A DNA stretch of 54,415 bases from Chitinophaga pinensis (lineage in GTDB: Bacteria > Bacteroidota > Bacteroidia > SXHM01): contig CAMBRL010000007.1 in assembly GCA_945870105.1 (NCBI GenBank), positions 1 to 54,415 of the forward strand. The letters run 5' to 3'. Positions 26,271-34,844 of the stretch are shown here, piece after piece; position 1 is the stretch's first letter, and every line of letters starts with the position of its first letter. A model generated the notes under the pieces. That model saw only the letters and a list, made by a program, of their open reading frames with translations, did no database searches and was not told the origin of the DNA. The position numbers and the translations under genes were made by a program.

Positions 26271-29200
26271 TTACGCCTTCACTCCTATAATACACATATC
26301 ATCCACCTGCTCGTGGCTGCCCATCCATTGTTTGTAGTGAGCAAGTATGCGTGCTTTCTGTTCTTCCATTGGAAGATGTCCGAGCGTTTGCAGCAGTTCG
26401 CGTAAAGAAGCCTTCTTGAATTTCTTTCCTTTCGCACCACCAAACTGGTCAACAATACCATCCGAGAACATATAAAAACTATCGCCCGGCTGCAGTTGAT
26501 ACGTGTGATTAGAAAATGATTTAGGCTCATCTGTAAATTGCCCGATTGCCATGCGGTCGGCTTTCAATTCAATCAATTCGCCCTTGCTGATAATAAACAG
26601 CGGATTGTGTGCACCTGCATATTCCAGCTCCAGCGTTTTGGTGTTAAAGTTGCACAATGCCATGTCCATACCATCGCGCACCGCTGTGCCTTCGGTGGCT
26701 TTGTGCAGCGTTTCATTCACTGAAAGGTTAAGATAATTAAGAATGATAGAAGGCTTTAATAAACGGTGTTCGTTCACTGCCTGGTTCAATCCGTTGTGAC
26801 CGATAATGCTCATAAATGCACCCGGCACACCATGTCCGGTGCAGTCAACCACCGAAAGCAAAACATTGTCGCCACGTTTTTCAATCCAGTAAAAGTCACC
26901 GCTTACTATAGCTTTGGGCATGTAGATAATGAATGAATCTTTCAGAAAATTTTTGAAAGTTTCTTGCGGAGGAAGCACTGCTTCCTGCAAAGTCTTTGCG
27001 TAGTTGATACTGTCGGTGATGTCGCGATTTTTATCTTCAATAATATCTTTCTGCGAAGAGATTTCTTCCTTCTGACGCGTAATCTGCCAGTTTGCCCTGC
27101 GTATGCTTACATAACTGTAAATAGCAGCAGCAACCACCAAAGCGATAATCAGAAAAAACCACCAGCGCTGCCAAAAAGGCGGTTCAATAATGAATTTGAA
27201 CGAAACAGATTTGGCATTCACAATGTCTTCCTCTGTACCTGATTTCACCAGAAATTCATACTCGCCTGCAGGAAGATTAGAATAAGTTTCAGACGTTTTA
27301 AATGTTACAGGCAACCATTCCTTATCAAATCCTTTCAGGTAATATTGATAAGCAATTTCGTGCGGATTGGTAAGGCTGATACCCACATAATCAAAGGTGA
27401 GGTGATTGCGGTCGAAAGGCAAAACCAGATTGATGGGAATATTTTTATCGTCAACGCTGTCGGCAAATAATTTCCATTCTACTGTTTGCGAAAACAGGCG
27501 TATGGATTTTAAAACAGTAATCGGTTCCGTATTTTTTGGCAGATCAAATTCGGGCTGATAAACCACCAGACCATTGGCAGTGCCTATCCATATTTTTCCT
27601 TTGTTGTCAATAATCAGGGCATTATTACCACAACCTCCCGGAAATCCATCGTCTTTACCATAATAGCGGTTGCGGTTGATATCATCGCCCTTCACAGTTA
27701 TGTGATTAATACCCTTAGGCATGCCCAACCACATGCTGTTATTTTTATCAAATACCAATGAATAGACAGCGCTTGATTTCAGTCCGTCTTTTTCCGAAAA
27801 ATGAGTGAGATAGCTGCGATTGTAACGGTAAACTCCGTCATTCGTGCCGAACCATAAATCCCAGTTCTCGTCTTCATCAATGCAGCGCACACGGTCTCCA
27901 ATAAAACCATTTCCCTTGTTCATATGCTGCACGCTGGTGCCATTATAACGCAAGACTCCATCTTCGTATCCAAACCATAGAATTCCCTCGCTGTCTTTGT
28001 AAATACAATAGGTTTTATCGCGAAATTTTTCGGCTTCTTTAAAGGGAATTATTTTAGTGTCTTCTACTTTAGCTATCCCTTTCCAAGTGGCCAGCCATAT
28101 TGTTCCGTTCTCCTCTACCAGAATATCTAATATCTTATTAAAATCATTTTCGTCTGAAATAATCTTAGTGAATTTTTTACCATCAAATCTTGTAAGTCCA
28201 AAATCAGTTCCGATAAGAATATTACCTTTTCTATCCTGACCAAAACACAAAACATCTTCGCTGCTCAACCCGCTTTTTTCTTTGTAAGTGCGGAATTTTG
28301 TCCCGTCAAAAGTGGTAGCTCCCCGTTTGGTTCCAATCCAATAAAGTCCCGAACTATCCTGAAAAACTGCTTCAATATTATCGTCCGGCAAACTGTCGCG
28401 GATGTTATAACTGAAAAACATTTCGCTGCTCAGCTTTGACAAACCGTTGGTTTTGGAAGCAAACCACATATTGCCTTCACGATCCTGAATAACTTTCCAG
28501 ATGTTGTTATCCACCAAACCGTTTGACTTTTTGAATTTCGTAAACTCACCGTTACGGTATTTGAAAACACCTTCGCTGCTGCCAATCCATAAATTGCCGA
28601 CATCATCTTTACAAAATTCATAGAACGGAATTTCGCTCATTGTACCAGGCACTTTTACCTGCGTTATTTTTTCGTTCTCCAGATTAAACAGGCCTTCATG
28701 TGTGGCTATCCAGTAGTTCTGTGTTCCGCGCTGAGTAATAGAATACACGTAGTTTGATTTCAATCCGTTTGCAATAGTGTAGTTCTTTACCTTATCTCCG
28801 CTGAAAAGGAACAAACCATTCTGAATGGTGCAGAACCAGGTGTTGCCTTTGCCGTCCTCTACAATGTTCAGCACTGTGGAATTATCCAGCACCGAGTCCA
28901 ACTTAAAAGGAATAACGGTATCGCCTTTCAATACACAAACCCCCTTGCCTGTGCCCAACAGAATTTTACCTTTTTTATCTTTAAAGACTTTTACAACGCC
29001 ATTGTGCGAAAGCCCTTTTTCGGTAGTATAGTTTGTAAATTTTTTACCGTCATAAACACTCAGACCTTTGTTGGTGCCGATATAAAGATTGCCTTCGTTG
29101 CCCTGTGTAATACTGTAAACAACATTGTTGGCGAGGCCATTAGTTTCAGTTAAAATTTCAGGTGTACTACCGTCATAGCGGGCAATACCACCCTGATTTG

Positions 29201-29372
29201 TTCCAATCCAAAGCCTGCCGCTTGCATCCTGAAAAATGCTGAGCACCTGTGACTGCGGCAAACCGTTTTCTACCGTAAAATTTTTGAAGAAATAGGTTTG
29301 TGAAAACAGCGGAGAAGCAAAACACAGAAGCGCGAAAAACAGAAGTGCTCTGTTAAAATAGTTAAGGCGCAT
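26271..29372 (-). CDS. Two-component-propeller sensor with SpoIIE phosphatase output
   Basis: A large signalling protein (1033 aa from ATG 29372; the track's TTG at 29387 adds five residues). MRLNYFNRALLFFALLCFASPLFSQ is a signal peptide. About residues 25-610 hold some twelve or more two-component-regulator propeller repeats of the type GxLWIGTxxGxxRYDGxxF. A Y_Y_Y beta-sandwich follows (NLPAGEYEFLVKSG), then one membrane helix (WWFFLIIALVVAAAIYSYVSI), a coiled coil (QKEEISSQKDIIEDKNRDI) and a SpoIIE/PP2C phosphatase domain. The phosphatase metal-binding motifs SGDFYWIE, VDCTGHGVPGAFMS, VRDGMDMAL and MFSDGIVDQFGG are intact. There is no histidine kinase. It should sense an envelope signal and dephosphorylate a protein in the cytoplasm, probably an anti-sigma antagonist. 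No partner gene is adjacent. Confidence 0.93.
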   Translation of the reverse strand: MRLNYFNRALLFFALLCFASPLFSQTYFFKNFTVENGLPQSQVLSIFQDASGRLWIGTNQGGIARYDGSTPEILTETNGLANNVVYSITQGNEGNLYIGTNKGLSVYDGKKFTNYTTEKGLSHNGVVKVFKDKKGKILLGTGKGVCVLKGDTVIPFKLDSVLDNSTVLNIVEDGKGNTWFCTIQNGLFLFSGDKVKNYTIANGLKSNYVYSITQRGTQNYWIATHEGLFNLENEKITQVKVPGTMSEIPFYEFCKDDVGNLWIGSSEGVFKYRNGEFTKFKKSNGLVDNNIWKVIQDREGNMWFASKTNGLSKLSSEMFFSYNIRDSLPDDNIEAVFQDSSGLYWIGTKRGATTFDGTKFRTYKEKSGLSSEDVLCFGQDRKGNILIGTDFGLTRFDGKKFTKIISDENDFNKILDILVEENGTIWLATWKGIAKVEDTKIIPFKEAEKFRDKTYCIYKDSEGILWFGYEDGVLRYNGTSVQHMNKGNGFIGDRVRCIDEDENWDLWFGTNDGVYRYNRSYLTHFSEKDGLKSSAVYSLVFDKNNSMWLGMPKGINHITVKGDDINRNRYYGKDDGFPGGCGNNALIIDNKGKIWIGTANGLVVYQPEFDLPKNTEPITVLKSIRLFSQTVEWKLFADSVDDKNIPINLVLPFDRNHLTFDYVGISLTNPHEIAYQYYLKGFDKEWLPVTFKTSETYSNLPAGEYEFLVKSGTEEDIVNAKSVSFKFIIEPPFWQRWWFFLIIALVVAAAIYSYVSIRRANWQITRQKEEISSQKDIIEDKNRDITDSINYAKTLQEAVLPPQETFKNFLKDSFIIYMPKAIVSGDFYWIEKRGDNVLLSVVDCTGHGVPGAFMSIIGHNGLNQAVNEHRLLKPSIILNYLNLSVNETLHKATEGTAVRDGMDMALCNFNTKTLELEYAGAHNPLFIISKGELIELKADRMAIGQFTDEPKSFSNHTYQLQPGDSFYMFSDGIVDQFGGAKGKKFKKASLRELLQTLGHLPMEEQKARILAHYKQWMGSHEQVDDMCIIGVKA

Positions 29373-29473
29373 GTTGTTTCTGTTCAAAGCAAAAGGGTTA
29401 TATAGCAGACGACAAACTTACACGAATTAATAAAAACTTAAACTAAGCGTTGTTCTGCTTAATCACAAATCCA

Positions 29474-29481
29474 CTACTTTC
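29474..29481 (+). promoter_or_regulatory. -7 promoter box for the PHP phosphatase operon
   Basis: TACTTTCG, one mismatch to TAnnTTTG, 17 nt before the ATG at 29499. Confidence 0.5.
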
Positions 29482-29498
29482 GTAAATTATCATTCAAC

Positions 29499-30374
29499 AT
29501 GTCCTGGACTAATTACCACAGCCACTGCAATTTTTGTGATGGCAGCGATGAAGCAAAAGTATATGCCGAAGCAGCAGCTGAGCAGGGAATGCTTGCTTAC
29601 GGTTTTTCTTCGCACGTACCCATGCCCTTCTTTTGTGCATGGAGCATGAAAGCCGAAAATCTTGCTGTTTACGCGGAAGAAATTGAAAGGCTAAAGCTGG
29701 AATATCACGGGCGGTTGCAGATCTACCGCAGCCTTGAGATTGATTATATCCCCGGATTGATTGGTCCCGAAACATCGTTTATCAAAGAAGCCAACTTAGA
29801 TTATACCATCGGCTCCATTCATTTTGTTGACAGTTTTGAAGACGGAACGCATTGGGAAATTGATGGCACCTCTGCCATTTTTGAAGACGGTTTGCAAAAG
29901 ATTTTTGCAGGCGATATTCAGAATGCGGTAACACGTTATTACGACCTTACCCGCATGATGGTGCGCGAAGAATGTCCTGATGTTATCGGGCATATTGACA
30001 AAATAAAAATGCAAAATCCGGATAACAAATACTTTTCAGAAGATGCAGAATGGTATAAGGACGAAGTGCTGCGAACCCTTGATGTTATTGCCGGAACAAA
30101 AGCCATTATTGAAGTAAACACCCGAGGACTTTATAAGAAAAAAACTACGGAGACTTATCCCAGAAAATGGATGCTGACCGAAATTCTGAAACGCAAAATT
30201 CCGGTGATGATTAATTCAGATTCACATCATCCGAAAGAAATTACTTCAGAATTTGAAACCACTGCTGCCTTGTTAAAAGAAGTGGGTTTTGAAACGGTAA
30301 AATCCTTTGTTGATAATAAATGGCAGGATTTTAAGTTTGATAAAAACGGTTTAATTCTGCCTGTGAATGCCTGA
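29499..30374 (+). CDS. Histidinol-phosphatase, PHP family
   Basis: A 291-residue PHP-domain metallophosphatase of the HisK/HisJ type, which would hydrolyse L-histidinol phosphate in histidine synthesis. Metal-binding motifs are visible in order: NYHSHCNFCDG at the N-terminus, GFSSHVPMPF, SLEIDYIPG, YTIGSIHFVD, DVIGHIDKIK and NSDSHHPKEI. There is no signal peptide. No other his genes are nearby, and it is instead coupled by an 8-bp overlap to a DUF5690 membrane protein, so a different phosphate-ester substrate remains possible. Confidence 0.88.
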   Translation: MSWTNYHSHCNFCDGSDEAKVYAEAAAEQGMLAYGFSSHVPMPFFCAWSMKAENLAVYAEEIERLKLEYHGRLQIYRSLEIDYIPGLIGPETSFIKEANLDYTIGSIHFVDSFEDGTHWEIDGTSAIFEDGLQKIFAGDIQNAVTRYYDLTRMMVREECPDVIGHIDKIKMQNPDNKYFSEDAEWYKDEVLRTLDVIAGTKAIIEVNTRGLYKKKTTETYPRKWMLTEILKRKIPVMINSDSHHPKEITSEFETTAALLKEVGFETVKSFVDNKWQDFKFDKNGLILPVNA

Positions 30375-31641
30375 AAATTTTATCAAGCGCTGGCTTTCCA
30401 ACTCTAACGGTTTTGTGCTTTCCTTGTACGCAACACTGGCTGCATTCTGCACTTATTCGTGCATGTATGCCTTCCGTAAACCCTTTTCAGCAGCCGGCTT
30501 CAGCGATGTAGATGATATGTGGGGATTGAAATTCAAATCCATCCTTGTCATCTCTCAGGCAGTAGGTTATATGCTTTCCAAATTTATCGGAATAAAGGTT
30601 GTTTCAGAGATGGGGAAAAATAAACGAACCTTAGGAATATTAATATCCATCGGTATTGCAGAACTTGCCTTGCTTGGTTTTGCTGTTGTTCCAACCAACT
30701 TCAAACTTATTTTTCTGTTTCTTAACGGACTTCCGCTGGGCATGGTGTGGGGTTTGGTTTTTTCTTTTCTGGAAGGCAGAAGATTTACAGAGGCAATGGG
30801 CGCTGGCTTATGCGCCAGTTTTGCTTTTGCTTCAGGATTTGTAAAAACTGTTGCCGCAAATCTTATGCTCATGGGTGTTTCAGAATTCTGGATGCCTGTT
30901 GCAACAGGCGGAGTTTTTCTTCTTCCCCTTCTATTTTTTGTGTGGATGCTTAGCAATATTCCCGAGCCCACCAAAGAAGATGAAGCCCTGCGAACCAAAC
31001 GCGAACCCATGAATGCAGAGCAGCGCTGGAATTTTTTTAAGGCATTTGCTCCAGGCTTGATTTTGTTGGTGATTACTTACATGTTCCTGACTGCCTTCCG
31101 TGATTTCCGCGACAACTTTATGGCTGAAATTTTAAATGCACTGGGCTTTGAGAAAAAGCCTGAAATTTTCACCCAAACTGAAATTCCTGTAACACTGGGC
31201 GTATTGATTTTACTTGCCTTTATCATGTTTATTAAAGACAATAAAAAAGCCTTGATGATTAACCATTTAGTAATTGCTGTTGGCTGCCTGATTACTGGTC
31301 TTAGCGCCTTTGCTTATCACAGTGGGTGGTTAAGCCCCATTGCATGGATTATGCTCAGTGGTTTTGGGGCTTATACCGCTTATATTCCATTTAACTGCAT
31401 TTTGTTTGAGCGATTGATTGCGGCTTTTAAATATGTGAGCAACGCAGGATTCCTGATTTATGTTGCCGATTCATTCGGTTACCTTTGCAGTGTTGGCGTG
31501 CTGTTTTACAAAGACTTTTTTCTTGCAGAAGTCAGCTGGCTGAGCCTTTTTACCAGTGCCTGTTACCTGATTGCTGTATTCGGAACGTTGTTTACCTTAC
31601 TTGCGCTTGGGTATTTTTACCAGAAAAAAACTGTGGTATAG
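30367..31641 (+). CDS. DUF5690 family MFS-like transporter
   Basis: A 424-residue polytopic membrane protein with about twelve helices, matching the DUF5690 family (MFS-related). Typical stretches are SCMYAFRKPFSAAGF near the N-terminus, IGIKVVSEMGKNKR in the loop between helices 2 and 3, and LPLGMVWGLVFSFLEGRRFTEAMGAGLCASFAFASGFVK. Substrate is unknown; the N-terminal YAFRKP resembles sugar-phosphate antiporters of the MFS, but that is only suggestive. The ATG overlaps the PHP phosphatase stop by 8 bp (ATGCCTGA), so the pair is translationally coupled and may handle a related phosphorylated compound. Confidence 0.85.
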   Translation: MPENFIKRWLSNSNGFVLSLYATLAAFCTYSCMYAFRKPFSAAGFSDVDDMWGLKFKSILVISQAVGYMLSKFIGIKVVSEMGKNKRTLGILISIGIAELALLGFAVVPTNFKLIFLFLNGLPLGMVWGLVFSFLEGRRFTEAMGAGLCASFAFASGFVKTVAANLMLMGVSEFWMPVATGGVFLLPLLFFVWMLSNIPEPTKEDEALRTKREPMNAEQRWNFFKAFAPGLILLVITYMFLTAFRDFRDNFMAEILNALGFEKKPEIFTQTEIPVTLGVLILLAFIMFIKDNKKALMINHLVIAVGCLITGLSAFAYHSGWLSPIAWIMLSGFGAYTAYIPFNCILFERLIAAFKYVSNAGFLIYVADSFGYLCSVGVLFYKDFFLAEVSWLSLFTSACYLIAVFGTLFTLLALGYFYQKKTVV

Positions 31642-31673
31642 TTTTGCGATTTAATCTAAATGCTGTAGGTTTG
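31642..31673 (+). promoter_or_regulatory. Promoter of the 57-aa smORF
   Basis: TTTTG (31642-31646), 19 nt, then TAGGTTTG (31666-31673): a good -33/-7 pair for this phylum, starting directly after the DUF5690 stop codon. Confidence 0.7.
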
Positions 31674-31694
31674 CGGTGCAAAAAATAAAAAACT

Positions 31695-31868
31695 ATGGGC
31701 TACCTTTTTAATCCTACCGCTAAACTTATAGAAGCATCCTTTCCAATTGTTTACGGATTGGAGAATAATATGAATTATGCTATAATGGCAATTGGCGGAA
31801 TTGCCTGCATTATTTGGATAGGCTTAATGCTTAAATACGAAAAGCTGGAAGTTCCTAACAGACAGTAA
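31695..31868 (+). CDS. Small single-pass membrane protein, 57 aa
   Basis: Not in the ORF track because it is under 60 codons. ATG 31695 to TAA 31868 encodes MGYLFNPTAKLIEASFPIVY..., with one strong transmembrane helix (YAIMAIGGIACIIWIGLML) near residues 28-46 and a short charged tail (KYEKLEVPNRQ). Support for translation comes from a full promoter 21 nt upstream, an A-rich leader right before the ATG and a stop that abuts the purD stop without overlap. Function is unknown; a membrane-embedded regulator or subunit is possible. Confidence 0.72.
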   Translation: MGYLFNPTAKLIEASFPIVYGLENNMNYAIMAIGGIACIIWIGLMLKYEKLEVPNRQ

Positions 31869-33179
31869 TCAGTCTCTTTCTTCTACCACATCTTCCCGGA
31901 GGTCAAATCCAATGTCCTTGCGGTAATATTTTCCTTCATAATCTATCACACGAATAGCGCGGTATGATTTACCCAAGGCATTATTCATGTTTGCTCCAAC
32001 CGAAGTTATAGCCATCACCCTTCCACCGTTTGTAACAGGCTGTCCGTTTTGCAGTTTTGTACCTGCATGAAAAACAAGACTGTCCTCCACTTCATCCAGG
32101 CCGCTGATTATTTTTCCTTTTTCATAATTGCCGGGATATCCATCTGCCACAAGCATTACGGTAACGGCAGTATTATCTTCTATTTCTAAGTTAACCTCAT
32201 CCAGTGTTTGGTTAGCAACACCTTCAAATAGTTCCAGCAAATCGGTTTTTATGCGCGGAATAACCACTTCAGTTTCGGGGTCACCCATGCGGCAGTTGTA
32301 TTCAATCACAAAAGGCTCTCCATCCACATTCATCAACCCGATGAAAATAAAACCGGTGTAAGGAATATTATCTTTCTTCAATCCGTTCACAGTTGGAATA
32401 ACAACACGCTCTTCTACTTTTTTTAGAAAATCTTCTGTTGCAAACGGGACAGGTGAAATGGCGCCCATGCCGCCTGTATTCAATCCGGTATCGCCCTCTC
32501 CTACTCTTTTGTAATCTTTTGCTGCAGGAAGAATTTTATAATTCACTCCATCGGAAAGCACAAAAACTGAAAGCTCAATGCCGTGCAAAAATTCTTCAAT
32601 CACCACTTTGTGACTTGCTTCTCCAAATTTTTCTTCCATCAACATTTCGGTGAGTTCCAGTTTTGCCTCCACCACATCTTCGCAAATGATTACACCTTTT
32701 CCTGCAGCCAGACCATCAGCTTTTAATACATAAGGAGATTCCAGCGTATCCAGAAATTGTAATCCTTCACTAAGCGTTTCGGCAGTAAAACTGTTATAAG
32801 CAGCGGTTGGAATATTGTGGCGCTGCATAAAAGCTTTTGAAAAATCTTTACTGCCTTCTAATTGTGCCCCTTCTTTTTGCGGACCAATTACGGGAATGTA
32901 TTTCAGCACCGAATCATTAAGAAAAAAATCATGAATGCCTGCAACCAATGGTGCTTCGGGACCAACCACCACCATGTGAATTCCATTTTCACGCACAAAA
33001 ACTTTCACCGCTTCAAAATCAAGCGGGTCAATGTTTACATTGGTTCCGTATGCCGTTGTGCCTGCATTTCCGGGAGCGATGTATAGTTTTCCGAGGTGTT
33101 TACTCTGGCTCATTTTCCAGGCAAAAGCATGTTCGCGACCACCGGAACCGAGGAGAAGAATGTTGAATGTTTGTTTCAA
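31869..33179 (-). CDS. purD: Phosphoribosylamine--glycine ligase
   Basis: GAR synthetase, the second step of purine synthesis, joining phosphoribosylamine and glycine with ATP. It has 436 residues and an ATP-grasp fold. The N-terminal NILLLGSGGREHAFAWKM, the phosphate-binding VLKADGLAAGKGVIICED, the ATP-grasp core GVNYKILPAAKDYKRVGEGDTGLNTGGMGAISP and the metal site EYNCRMGDPETEVV are all complete. The start at ATG 33179 fits the family exactly. It stands alone and converges on the 57-aa smORF. Confidence 0.98.
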   Translation of the reverse strand: MKQTFNILLLGSGGREHAFAWKMSQSKHLGKLYIAPGNAGTTAYGTNVNIDPLDFEAVKVFVRENGIHMVVVGPEAPLVAGIHDFFLNDSVLKYIPVIGPQKEGAQLEGSKDFSKAFMQRHNIPTAAYNSFTAETLSEGLQFLDTLESPYVLKADGLAAGKGVIICEDVVEAKLELTEMLMEEKFGEASHKVVIEEFLHGIELSVFVLSDGVNYKILPAAKDYKRVGEGDTGLNTGGMGAISPVPFATEDFLKKVEERVVIPTVNGLKKDNIPYTGFIFIGLMNVDGEPFVIEYNCRMGDPETEVVIPRIKTDLLELFEGVANQTLDEVNLEIEDNTAVTVMLVADGYPGNYEKGKIISGLDEVEDSLVFHAGTKLQNGQPVTNGGRVMAITSVGANMNNALGKSYRAIRVIDYEGKYYRKDIGFDLREDVVEERD

Positions 33180-33222
33180 GAAACGATATTTTTAGAAGTG
33201 CAAAATTGGAAAAAGAATTTTA

Positions 33223-34842
33223 TCAATAGTCATAATAATTGTTCATCAACGATGTTCTGATTCCTGCAAAAATATAAATACCATTATCAGCAAGACCTGC
33301 AACGCTGTGATTGCGGATAGTTACACCACCTTCCAATCGTAAATTCATTGCAGGGTTGAGCAAGTAAGACATTTTAAGTTCAGTGTAAATCATAGTGTTT
33401 CTCACTCCTTGCAAGGTTGTGTGTCCGTATTCGGAAGGGCGCAGTAAATAAGATTTAAAAACATCCTGCCCATAGCTGATGCTGTCGTTTCCATCACTGC
33501 CATAAACGGAATAAACCATTTTGCCTTCCACAAAAAATTTGTTGAAACGGTAACGGATAATTCCAATTCCTTCCATCAGGTTTGCTCCACCGGGATGTGC
33601 GAGTGGCTCATTGAAATGTCCGTAATTAGTTTCCAGTGTAATGTGTGTATACGTGTAGGGTCTGATAAAATTAAACTCACCCTGGTAATACAAATTTTTT
33701 ATTCCAAATAAATCAAAGCCTTTCAATCCCACCTGAAAAGCCTGTTTGTTGCCCCACCAGCCTGCTTTTGCACGTATCTCGGAAAGCAGGAACTCATCCA
33801 ACATCAACTGACCATACAAAAAGTTTTGCCCGAAGTGACGCACTTTTAAATTGAACCCTAACAACACGTTGTCGGGGGAGCCAATGGAGAACTCAACAGG
33901 ACGGAAAAAAATAATCGGGTTGAGGTAGCTTACATCAAAGCCACGGTCGCTGGTTGAGTCTTTGCTGTTCCAGATAATACTTTCGAACAAACCAATGGAA
34001 ACACGCTTCAGCAAAGGAATATCGAGGTAGTGAAACGTACCAAACTTTACATGGTATTTGTTGCGGTCGCCTCCGGAAGCACCCACTTCACGGAATTTGG
34101 TGTAGAGATTTACGTACTTGATTTTCCAGACGGTGGTGGTGATTTTCAGGAAATCATAATTGTTGGCGGTGTTGCCTAATAACAATGTACGATAACCATC
34201 TCCTATAAATTGTTTATCGTGACCTAACTGAACATTGAAATGTTTGGAAGGTGTGTAGGAAATATAACCAGAACCTGTGAAGTAACGATAGCCGCCATTG
34301 CTCATGGCATGCGCATATCCCTGTCCGGGAATAACGTTGGTTTGCTGAATTTTTTGGTTGATATAGTCCGGAAATTTGGAATTGGAAAACAGGATATTTA
34401 TTTCACCTCCGATTTTCTTTACAATGCTGAAACCTACACGCGCACCTATGGATGCTTCGTAGCCGTTTGTTTTGCTTTTTAGTTTGGTGTAGTTGGTATA
34501 ATTAAAAAGTGGGTCGAGAAAGAAAAGTGATTTTGGTGTTGCGAAATGAGCCGCATGTGTAGTAAGAAATCTGTTTTTTTTGAAGACTATATTTTTCTCT
34601 AACGACTGTCGTATTGAGTCTACAAGTTGTTCGCTGAAATCGGTGTAGCGATAAGGTCTTATGGAAGAATGTGCGTTGGTATTCTGATTGTAAACTGCAT
34701 TGTCGTAAATGGTCTGGGTTTGCAGGTCTGTACTGATATTTAGCTCCTGTGCATTAGCAATAGAGCCAAGTAGCCAAGTAGCCACGCAGCCAAATAGTAC
34801 GGACAATAACTTCTTAGAACAACTGTTTGACAATAGCAGCAT
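33223..34842 (-). CDS. Outer-membrane beta-barrel protein, RemB/Wzi-like
   Basis: About 539 residues from ATG 34842 (the track uses a TTG two codons earlier). A signal peptide (SVLFGCVATWLLGSIANAQ) precedes a protein made of alternating beta strands ending in ...GIRTSLMNNYYDY, a C-terminal aromatic as in outer-membrane barrels. The conserved block YISYTPSKHFNVQLGHDKQFIGDGYRTLLL is shared with the next gene and with RemB-type gliding or capsule-assembly Wzi-like proteins of Bacteroidota. It lies 2 bp after its paralogue's stop, at the distal end of the polysaccharide locus. Anchoring or exporting the surface glycan is the best inference. Confidence 0.8.
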   Translation of the reverse strand: MLLLSNSCSKKLLSVLFGCVATWLLGSIANAQELNISTDLQTQTIYDNAVYNQNTNAHSSIRPYRYTDFSEQLVDSIRQSLEKNIVFKKNRFLTTHAAHFATPKSLFFLDPLFNYTNYTKLKSKTNGYEASIGARVGFSIVKKIGGEINILFSNSKFPDYINQKIQQTNVIPGQGYAHAMSNGGYRYFTGSGYISYTPSKHFNVQLGHDKQFIGDGYRTLLLGNTANNYDFLKITTTVWKIKYVNLYTKFREVGASGGDRNKYHVKFGTFHYLDIPLLKRVSIGLFESIIWNSKDSTSDRGFDVSYLNPIIFFRPVEFSIGSPDNVLLGFNLKVRHFGQNFLYGQLMLDEFLLSEIRAKAGWWGNKQAFQVGLKGFDLFGIKNLYYQGEFNFIRPYTYTHITLETNYGHFNEPLAHPGGANLMEGIGIIRYRFNKFFVEGKMVYSVYGSDGNDSISYGQDVFKSYLLRPSEYGHTTLQGVRNTMIYTELKMSYLLNPAMNLRLEGGVTIRNHSVAGLADNGIYIFAGIRTSLMNNYYDY

Positions 34843-34844
34843 TA

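Noticed and set aside
26271-29372. Hybrid two-component histidine kinase
   Set aside because: No HisKA or HATPase motifs; the C-terminal domain has PP2C/SpoIIE metal motifs.
29388-29473. Promoter for the propeller-SpoIIE gene
   Set aside because: TATATAACCCTTTTG resembles a promoter but no TAnnTTTG match with sensible spacing was found.
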